Source: Micropterus salmoides
Lineage: Eukaryota > Chordata > Actinopteri > Centrarchiformes > Centrarchidae
Direction: 5' to 3'
Length of the DNA stretch: 64,000 nt
Assembly (NCBI RefSeq): GCF_014851395.1
Contig: NW_024040707.1
Location: forward strand, 5,082,349 to 5,146,348
Position 1 is the stretch's first letter, and each line of letters begins with the position of its first letter. The notes below the pieces were generated by a model. It did not search any database. It worked only from the letters and a program-made list of their open reading frames with translations, and was not told where the DNA came from. Made by a program: the position numbers and the translations under genes. This document shows, one piece after another, positions 25,401 through 36,600 of the stretch.

Positions 25401-28400
25401 CTCCAGGTGGCGCTCTATCCTTGTCAGAGCCTCAGTCTCTCCTCCCGGCCACACGGCTGACGGCAGGCCCTCGATGTCAAAGCCTGAAATCATTCATCCC
25501 AATCACCTTCCTGGTTTACAAACACTGTTGAACTGGTAATGCTGGATGACTCAGCAACCCTTCACTGATGCCACTTGCATTAAATAAAAACTAAAACAAC
25601 AGGTAGTTTGATTCAGGCAGTTAGCATGCATTTAAACCTGCTAATAGTTCCTACAAAGCATGACCATGGTCTTTCTAATACATGGATGGATGGAACTTAT
25701 GCATAGTAGCATTTGTAATTCTTGTGTAGTGTACAGAGGGTTCAAGGAATCAAAAAGGTGTGCGAGTTTGTGCACAGAGATCAATATATATGAGGCTAAA
25801 AATAGGAGCTGCACAGTCCCACAGTGTCAGCTTTCCAAACCTCATTAAAATTGATTCAGGAGGGTGAAAAGAGAAATTACATTGAAATGTATTCTTAAAT
25901 TGTTTTCAAAGAGCAACATGACACTAAAACAACTTTTAAAATAATAAATTAAGTGTATAATCATTTTATTATCAGTTTATCTTAATCCTGTTCTAGGAGA
26001 TTATTTTCAGAATAAATCCTGTAATCATATCCTGTAGACCTCAAAAAGATCTGGTCTGGTCTTCAATCTGGGATCTCTCTCTCTCTCTCTCTCTCTGTAT
26101 AGAGATATATCTCTCTAAACTAATTCTGGGCAGGCTTTCTTGGGTGCAGGTGTGAGCAGCAGATGAATGGAAAGTGGCCTGTGAATGGAAACCAGACATC
26201 TTGACTGATTAACTGTAAGAGGTTTAACATGTTACCTGCCTAATTTAGGGGACAAATGACAGCTTGCGTGGAATAAACTGTCCTCAGCACAAAGGAATCA
26301 GACACCAGCACTGACGGTTTTAGAGCGTTAACCTTAAATATCTTAAAGTAGCTGCACACGTGTAGTTGACCGATGGCTACAGTGCAGTTAATTGTATGAA
26401 TGGAATGTAACCTTTCGTGAATGGAAAGCAGACATCTGGATAGAAACCAAAAGAAGGGGAACGTGTCACCTGATTAATCCAATAGTGAGGCTTTAAATAG
26501 AGAAACTGGACTGACCGTTTAAGAGGGTTTAATGAGCATACAGTGTGTATCGTGGAAGAGATTTTAATTTTGTTGAGGTCTTAATCAATCATAGATTAAA
26601 AAAAATATTTGATCAGATTTTAGACATCACATAATGCATTACTTGTAATAAAAATTTCTAGTCTTTCAATGACAATTTCTAATTTAAGGCCAACGGTTAG
26701 TTTTTTTTATTTTTATTTAGAGAAACAGGGACAACGTATAATAAACATTAACCTCAAAGGGGAAGATGCATTGTACTGGGTTTTAGCTCAAGAGCTAATT
26801 TTCACCCGTAGTCCCTGGGCAGGCTGATGTTAAGTTAGTGGGTTATTTAGCCCAACTCTGCTCAGACAACAAAGCATTTTAGATGTTTGGTTTACCGTAT
26901 TGGCCTGAATATTATTATTATATTTCTAAAAATGGAGGGTCGTATTATGTTTGACAACATCAAATATTGTTTCTGACAACACTGGTGCATCATGGGTCAT
27001 CTGTAACCTTAGTGTTGCTAGGCTAACGAGTGTCTTCAAGTCTGTTTATAGTGTGTCTTTTAGAGTTAGTCAGGCCTAAAAGGTGTTTAGGAAATCCAGT
27101 TTAACCTACAGAGTTTGTGACGGATCTTTTAAGAGGTTTTGGACTAGGACTAATTGTATCTTGGCGAAACATTCCCAACAGTATTAGTCTTAAAAGGGTC
27201 TCTTCAAAAATTAGAAACAAAAAAATGGTGGCCAATATGGTATTTTGTTGAATGGAAATAAAACGTTTTGTAGAATGTGGGTATCAAAGGATTTCGATGC
27301 TCTAACGAGACCCTAACATTTTCTAGGAAATTAATTTGGTTAGACTTCTGCCATCTATAACTAAATGTGGTGGTTTGGGTATGATAAGACAGCATCTTTT
27401 TCTTTATTTTTGGGCCTTGATTTTGTATTTAACTAAAAAGTTTCCAGTGCTGAAAGATGCGAGTCCATCTTCCACACAGCATTGCTGAGGGTGTTGGTAG
27501 CCATATTTCTATTTTTGGGGTTGGTATATTCTCCTGCTGCCTACACACCTTAACGTCCTTGTTAAAAGCTTGTAAAGTATCTCCTGCTTATCTTAGTGCA
27601 GGGGTGTGTATGTTTTCTCACCCAGCTCTTCCAAGGACGGGACCCCGTACTTGTCTCCGTGGTCTTCGGAGACGGGGGTGACGCAGCGACCCATCAGGGT
27701 GTCCGACAGCGTCTCCACAGGCATCTCAGGAGGATCCAGCCGACTGATCAGGGTCTGGAAACGCTTGTAGGTGAGAGGAGGCTGACCGCCATTCAGCTCT
27801 ATGATCCTGGAGAAGGGAAGAGACAGAGAATGGTCAAATGTTTTAAATCTAAAATTAAATCTACTTTTTGCACAAGTAAAACAGAAACTACCAAATTTTG
27901 TCTTGGTGGAGCAGTTGGTTAATTTAAACTGAGAAACTTATTTTGCATTTGAATTCCACTGGCTAATCCAGTAGTACTGTAACAGATGTGCTTTTCTCAG
28001 CCTAAAATAAGTTTAAATAAAGATAAAGATAAGTCTGTTATTGTCAAAAGGGAGATCACTTATTGTTGCATTAAGAAATGCATAGTAAAATAGGTGAATA
28101 ATAAATAAAAGCGCACTAAAACTATTATTTTTACAACCATTCATCACAGTTCTGTCACAAAGGTGTCAATGGATGATTTTGATTTCCTTTGTTTTTCTGC
28201 ATGGACTCAAGATGGCACTGCTGACCACAGTGTTTGTGTGTGTTTCTTTGTATTTTCCCCTCACTTTTCCAGGTCGTAGAGCGTGTGTGATATCTTGACG
28301 ATGACCTCCACCCCTGCCTCCATGGCCAGCTTCTTGATGGCAGCGTCTCTCTCCTTGCCGAAAGGCTCAGAATCATACTCAAAGGTCAGCCGAGAGATCT

Positions 28401-30567
28401 TCCACTCCTGAGACAGAGAGAGAAATTACAGTTTGGCCATCACAATATCCAAGAGCCCAAGGTGGCATCTTCAAGTGTTTGTTTATCTGACCAACAGTCC
28501 AAAACCCAACGATATTCAATTCACAATAAGACACCAAGTTGTGTCTGTTTGAGGAGCTGCAAACAGCAACTCTTTGGCATATTTTGCTTGATAATTCACT
28601 ATAAATGAGATTATTGGAGCTGCTGTCAATTTCCTGTCGATGCTGACCTTAAAGAGCCGTGGGAACACGTTGGCTGGTTGGCCCCTGATGACAAAAAGGC
28701 GCGAGTTGAGCTTTCGAAGGCTAGCGTCCAGATCCTCCAGACACTGGAGGAGAAACCTGAAGAGGGAAGACAAAGAGGAGGTAGAGAAAGTTGATGTCAC
28801 ACTGTAAAAACTTTGACATCTAAAGAAAACCCACTTTGTTTGTATGGTAACATGAACTAGTTAAAAATAACCTGGGTGTGTGTGTGTGTGTGTGTGTGTG
28901 TGTATTTTGGGATGAAGAGTATGTGTGTGTGTGTATTTTGGGATGAAGAGTATGTGTGTGTGTGTATTTTGGGATGAAGAGTATGTGTGTGTTTCGGGCT
29001 TTATGACGCACACGACCACCAAGCGAGAACTGATTTCCTTCACTGTCAAACACAACCCTTTGAAGCTTTAATGGATCAATGTACATAAGAAATAAAACTC
29101 CCTCTGTGCGTCTCCCTCGCTGAAAATAAAGATAAAAATGAAAACGTCTATCATTTGATGGGTCATCTTTGCTAACTCTTTACTGTACACTAGCATTTCC
29201 ATTAGTGCAATCCCAGGCTGAACATGTGCTCTGATCAAATGTGTTTTATTTTCAGTGAATCACGATTGTCCTTCTGAAGCAGACGAGTGACGACACTTAC
29301 TGATAAGAACAAAAACAGTCAATCAGTGATACATGTATTCAAAAATCAAAAGAATGCCTCAAATATTGTCTCCCCAGAGCCAGACTTCGGTTTCCCTTTT
29401 TGAATGAGACATAACCTTCATCGCAATATAACAGCCCAAATTACCATAATGAATAAGGACATGAAATAGTCACCTGGAAGGAGGATGACCTTTATAAAAA
29501 CAAAAATATAAAAACGGTGGGTGAGCTTATGTTTAGACACAAACCACTACAAACTAAAAGGTTAAAAGAGAGATTTGGTGTTTCTGCATGAAGGTCGTTT
29601 GTGACGCACACTTGCATCTTTTCCTCAGACGGGCCAATCACAGCTTCTGGTCAGGAATTTTTAAAGAGTAGTTTCTGACGCTGACAGATGATGCTGACAG
29701 TAACCCCTGATCTCTCTATACAGCCGTGCAGTGCATGTGTGTAGGTGGAGTAAGTGCCTTCTTCAATGGTACAACAAAGGGCGAAGGCTCATTCTTCCAA
29801 GGGTTTCGTCTGAGATAAAAACTTTTGTTCCTTTTCTATCTTAAAGCAACTGTTGTTGTTAATAAGGCAATGGAAGGAGACAGGGTGCTTCTTGTCCTGC
29901 TAGTTAGAAAGACTACTCTGACGGCAGACTGCCTGGTATTACATCCAAATTTCCAAACACACTGCCAAACTGTGTTTGGAAAATGGTGAGTGAGTGTGTG
30001 ATCACTTCACTTGTGGAAATTTTGATTCATCACTGAGGCAGGCTGAACGAAGAATTTCTTCGCTTTCAAATGCTCTATGCTCTTAAACAATAAAAAAGCT
30101 TTTCAGTACTTTAAACTGACCATACAGTGGATCTATTACCATGGTTACCACTGTTTTTTTAATCTTTGATCCATCCACACGTGTACAGAGGGATAAAATG
30201 TAATCCCTTGAGGGTCAAGGTACAACAATATAAATAACCATTACAACAAAACTAGAATGAAGTGGCACATGTGTAAGATGTGCAACAGTATCTGTACAAG
30301 ACAGTGAGGCACAAAAGGTCACAATGCGGTGGTGTAAAGTTCCTAAATGAGTTCAGCCTTTACAAAACTTCCAGTTTCAGGAGTTTGAATAAAAACAAGT
30401 AAAAGAAAGCACATGAGCTTATTTGCATTACTTTCTTGTCTCCATTTGGATTGCTTTTCACAAAGCTTTGAATGGTTTAGTACCTTCATACTTAGTTCAC
30501 AGACTATCCTTTTAAACTCCCATCTGCTACTCAGGTTATTGAGCTCTACAGCACTCAACAGTTAAGA

Positions 30568-30627
<60 letters not shown>

Positions 30628-33600
30628 AATAAATTGTTTGTTGCAGGTTTGAGTATAGGATTTTTACTTGTATTGAAGTTGTTTTACAACGTGGTAAACT
30701 AATTAAAAATGTCACAGTAATATAACACAGCAAAATACTATAAATGCAGTAAAATATCACAAAAAGATTCAAAGCTGATGTTAGAACTCAAGATACTTTT
30801 ATGAAGCTAATAATCACTGTATAGCATCTCTCTCAACATTTCCATCGCTATAGCACATCTGCTACCACAACCTGCATATTCGGCCTGGTAACCGGCATCA
30901 CTTCATCAAACTGATGAGCACCAGCCATCTAGACTGTGTTGTGTTTGACCCACAGTCCTGATCATTAACAGAATCGGGCGGGATCACACACAAAGCAGAC
31001 AGTCTGCAGGCCGAGCAGACAGCCACACGATGTTCCGCTTACTTCTGTTCCCTCCTGTCTGACCCCGTTAGCCTGATCATTAAACCAGAGGAGGGCCTGC
31101 TCTCAGGCAAAGCTCCACTTGCTCCCAATCTGCAAACAGACGGGTGGAGCTGGGCAGCAAGGTCGCGCACACTTGAGGCACGTGTCTGCTTATGCATGAG
31201 CTGGACAGAGTTGTGAAGCCTGTGCAGGGGCTTCTGGATCTGACCGTCTGGGTTGGAGTAGCTCAGACTGCAGCTCCAATTTCTGCTGCAAATTTCAGAT
31301 GGTAATTCTACTTTAGGCTTTTAATTTAAAGTAAATAAGCTCATGATACATGCAGGCTACGCACACATGTGGTAAACAAGACAAACTATTATAGGGAAAT
31401 AATGGATTTTTTAACCACACATGCAAGCTAGCTGGAAAACTCAAAGCTGACATATGAGGGTACCTGAACTTATTGTCTGCAAAATGTAAAACTCTGTAGG
31501 GAAAAACATCTGGTTGCAAGGCTTAAATAATTTTGCTTTTTACGACAAGCTGCAACAATATTACTGCCTGTAGATCATTTGAGTAATTTCATGCTGAGGC
31601 AGGCATGAGTCAAAGATCAGATCAAATAAAAATGGTTTTGCGGTTACACCACTCATATTTTGCAAACGCCTCCGTCTTGATATTGTAGTCAAACCAACAC
31701 GATGGAAAGCATCGTGTACATTGTGCATTTCTGTGATTTTAGTCACACAGTCATCAACAGTTAGTCCAGACGTATCGTATCTCATCACTTTCTTTTGGCT
31801 ACGCTCCTACCTCAGCGGACAAAAAACAAATAATTCTGGGTGACAAGCTTTTAGCCGTTATGTGTGCATGCGCACCTGAGCATGCACGTGAACCCTTGCC
31901 AGCAGTGGAAAAGCATGCATTATGTGTGTGTCTGTGCACATGTGTGAGAATTAGTGCGTGCTTCTGAATTTGTGAGCCTTTGTGTTGCTGGATAAACCAC
32001 TTCCTCTTGCTGTACCTGGCTGCCTGTTTGTGTGCGTGGTCATAAATCAATCCTTATATAAATGCTCTGGCCTACATCTGTGGTACACACATACACATAT
32101 ACTCAGCACTACAAAACAATCCCTAAGCCTAGTAGCCTCATTCCCAGCCACGAGAGCGCTCACACGCACACATTCATTTCCTGGAGACTAACCGCTAATA
32201 CCTTACCGTAAACCAATTCTTACAACTGAAATGTTTCTATGACCTTTGAGTGTGAGAACCCTCTAAAGTCAACTTAGGTGTTATGTGCTTTTTAATAGAA
32301 ATTGCTTTCTCTGCCATGATGCACCAAACCTTTTACAACAAGGAAAGAAAAAAAAAAAAAACACCTGGCAACTGCTAACAACAATTTTGAATGGGTCCAT
32401 TTCATTGTTCCTGCATGAATAATTGTTGTCAAATTGTATTTTTCAAAAGGGCAGGGCAGCAGCTGGTAGAGAAATATCTGATGACGAGCGCGTGTTTTAG
32501 AAGATAATGAATGACGACGTGTTTAATTCATAAACAGATGTCATGTATGGTGTTTTATCTTTAAATCTCAAGTGTTTTCCTGCATGTATCTGTTGGGAGG
32601 AGGCCACACGGGAGGCCCTGCCCAGAAGTAGGTCATGATCACATAACCACTTACAAGTTTCATGCACTGGCCCACTAACCTAGATCTGATGCACAGACTA
32701 TTTTCACATTTTCCCTGGAATAAAAATCAATCAATTACCCCATCTTTTATTGGTTTTGGCACCAGAGCGCAATATCCTTACCTACCATTCCAAGGTTATA
32801 TCTCGCCATGGTGGAGACACAGACTATATCTTAATCTGTTGTCTGCTCACTGTGGCCATGGCTCCCTCGGTCATTAAAATGCATAATCAACTAAAATCAT
32901 CCTAATGAAGATGTTTTTAAAATATTTTATTGGTCTAATTTGCCTAATCTTTATAGTTGAGGTAGAAACTAGATTATATATAATATATATATATATGCCA
33001 GGCTGATAAATGGGGGGGTAGATAATCAATCCCATAATGGACTAAAAAAAAATTGCAGCACAGAAATGCAAAACTATGTTTGAAGTAATTTAGAAACAGT
33101 TTTACCATTACATAGTTTGTACACCAGAGAGCACTGACAAGTTGATTTTTCAACTGTAGTTTACACGAGAACACCACACACTTCTTGTGAGTGGTGGTAT
33201 TGAGTTTGAAAGACTTGCTATAGTGGCTTAAGGCTCTAATTAAGGGAGTTTATTGTGAGTTGTCTGTTATCATTTTACTTAGTTACAATAGAATTTGCAA
33301 GAACAGCAGTAAGCAAGAACACGGCCCAAAATACTAGCAGTAATAATATCTGTAATAAATACAATGGTTTTTATGTTTGTCTGGAAGTACTGAACACTGA
33401 TGAGGATAAATGAGTAAACAAGAAAGACCCTGAACTTCTTGGTGACTACAGCATACACTACTGTACTGTATGGTGTTACTCAATATTAGTTTTCCATTCA
33501 TAAGATTGGATGGTCCCTGGATGGTTTTAATCCCAAGAGACCTACAAGACACTTCAAGTCCCAGTTTATGGTGAAAATAACTATTCTAATCGGATGATGG

Positions 33601-36600
33601 TCTTCCACAAACGGACCTGCAGGTGTAAGAGCAGCTGGACAGGATTTAGTGTCACTGTCTGAGCCTGTATTGGCTTTTAGTGCTGCAGACATCTGTTTGG
33701 TTTACTTCAACTGCATAACATGACATGTTCAATGATTTTTTAAAGAATTTTAAAAATGCTATCATCTCCCAGTGTGCATAACAGAGGAACATGAGAATAT
33801 CATATGTTTTGTGTGCGTCTTGTGCAGTGACCTCAATTTTGTTCAATTTGTCTTAATTTACCTCAGTGCATCATCTTGTGACCTGTTACGCAGCTTTTGA
33901 GCTTCTGCAGATAAAAAAGGGGTTGTTGTAGCCTTGAGTCTGACAGCAATGTTTTTGTTGCACATCACTGGCCTGGCCTAGATAAGTGGCACACATTCTG
34001 CAATTTATTCCCCATTTCAATTGAATTTGTGAAATAAGGTGATTACTTTTCTTCTAAAAGGTGAGAAAATTATATTTTAAATTAAAGTCAAGATCCCAAA
34101 GTCTACAAAGACTCCAAATAAGGCAAATATGGGTCCACAATTTCCTAATAATATCCTTGGATGTTTTCTAGTTATAACTATTTTACATGCTACTAATTTT
34201 AGGGCAGTTAATGGACAGTTATTTTAGAAAGAGTTTAGTTCATTTTAATTTTAGTTAATAAGCACATTCACACTCAATTAGGGATGCAATGAAATCAACA
34301 TTGTTGGCCAAAGCCAAAACCGAATATAATGAAAAACTTTCCCAAATACTGAACAAGGCATTTCACTTTGTTTTTTTGGTTTTTTTTTTCACCATTGCAT
34401 AAATTAAATAGTCACAATGTACTTTTTACTCAGTGTGTCCAACAGGATTTGGAGAGACTATGGTGGGTGGGTCTGAGGCCTGAGAGGGTCCGATAAAGTA
34501 AATTACAGGTGTCCATTTACTATTAATGTACGCATGTAATATGTTTTATACTTTCTGAGGATATAATCCGTTTAATCTTATTTCCATACTGTATAGACAC
34601 CTTATTTTGAAAACTGGACATTGTCACATGTGTATCCTTGCCTTAAATTCATCAAGTCTGACCCAATTTGATTGTATGTGATTCTCATATCGCGTAACAT
34701 GAAGACTTCACAGCCTCTCTTCAGGTAGGACTCTCATACTGCAACACTTGTCTTTGTAAAGAGAGAAACTGACAGGATAAAGTCTCTAACCTGCCTGTCA
34801 GCTCGCTCTGGTCCGTTTCAGTGGATTTACCATAAAGGCTTGAATACGTGTGCACTCCAAATTTAGGTGCGGCTAGTTTAATCACCTTCTCACAAACAAG
34901 TGACAGAAACACTCAAAGCGGATCTTTTCTAAGAAGTCAGCCACAGATGTAGTGGACGTGCTAGGAGACAATTCAGCAGACCGGTGTCTGCAAAAAGCGC
35001 TTTTCGCATCTTTCTCGGACACTTTAAAATGCTTCCACACTGCCGACATGTCAACGCAATTGTTCAGTAAAATTTATTCGGTCTTTTGACGTATCAGGCC
35101 GATGAATTTCGGTGGCCGGACATTCCGTGCATCCCTACACTCAACAGGAACAAAAGCTAAATGTCATCAAAAACAAGTGCAACCCTCCCAAATAAATAGC
35201 CAAAAGTATGTTCTGAGAGCTGCGGTGCTTGGATGATTTTCTTCCAGAAAAGAATTCTTAAAAAGAAACGCTAAAATCCTAAAAACTGGAAAAAAGTAAC
35301 AGGGATCCATTTAAACCCAAATACACTGCTCGCACGTAAACTTTTATTTATTTTGCTTTGGCAGTACTGCTGTACACTGAATATTAAGACATTAGCAATT
35401 TACTAGAATAAATTTATAATGTGTCCAACTCGACATGGTCAATAGTTGATCTAAAATTTGTCCATAATGATATAGGCTATTTCAGGAATCTTCCTAGGAA
35501 ATTCTAAAGATAAATATGTAAATATATAAAAGTCCTAACTCCACATCCTGTTTGAATCAGCGTCAACTGATTCTGATAAACCATCCGCATTTCAACATTA
35601 AGACAGGCTGACAGAAATAATGATGTACTTTTGCTTCACCAGTGACCTGCAAATTATGTTTTAGAATCTGAACAGGCATGTGCGTCACTCATGTGCATTT
35701 CCGGCCTGGACGCTGCCACCGCCACTTCTGATGTGTTAATGCTTTTAGTATCACGATCAGCTGGATATCGCTGGGTCACTGACTTCACTATTGACTGTTC
35801 CTGTGCAGGGACGAAAAATAGCACTTCAGAGCATAAACGTGCCAGCGGGCAATGAATATTGGTGATATCGACTCTCCTTCCCTGCAGAACAGATTTGACG
35901 GTTTACAAACAGACTCGGTGTTCATGTGAACTCACACTCATTCCCTCACCGCGGGGCCGAACTTAATCTCACAAAACACCTCCCCCCCAGCCACTGGTGC
36001 AGTCATACACGCAGCCTATTTATACACAGTTTATCCCTGCAGCTTGCATGCCCTACAACCTACTTCTAAGACTCCCCCTAGTGTCTGATTTGTTCAGAGA
36101 AGGCGGACTCCTGCCGTAACCTATTCACAGTACCTGCTGACTGACCTCTATAATGAGGATTATGTGAGCAGAGACTAAAACAAAAGGACACCCTGTGCCA
36201 GTGAAACCAGCTGAGCAGGTGAATCCAGGTCAAAGCTGTACCCTTATTTATTGTATCTGTTGAATCCACTTAAATGAAAAAATATTTTGTCATCTGTGGT
36301 GCTAATAGTCAAAAAAAGGTTTTAAAAATCCAAATTCTGCAACATGTAGGAGGAGAGGACTGAAAAGCATCCAAAAGTTTGCCAGAGAAGGAAGAAAAGT
36401 CTCCCTCTGAACAAGCTGACCATTTAAAATCTAAAAGCCTTAGATCCAACAAATAATGCTACAAAAGCAGAGAAATGCTGACATCATGTTGTGTGTTGAA
36501 GCACTGCAGCTCCGCGCCTCCTATTTCTCCTCCCAGCAAGTCGGCTCCTTGTGAAGTATGAGTCACAGCTTCTAGCAGTACTTTTGTGAACTGTCTTTAT

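Larger units (their letters stand above)
29000..34270. other. Proximal part of the long first coding intron of cry
   Basis: No coding exon is seen. It holds a (CA)n run at 30569-30626, AT-rich unique sequence, a poly(A) stretch near 32347 and a RORE-like site at 32625-32635. Confidence 0.5.
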
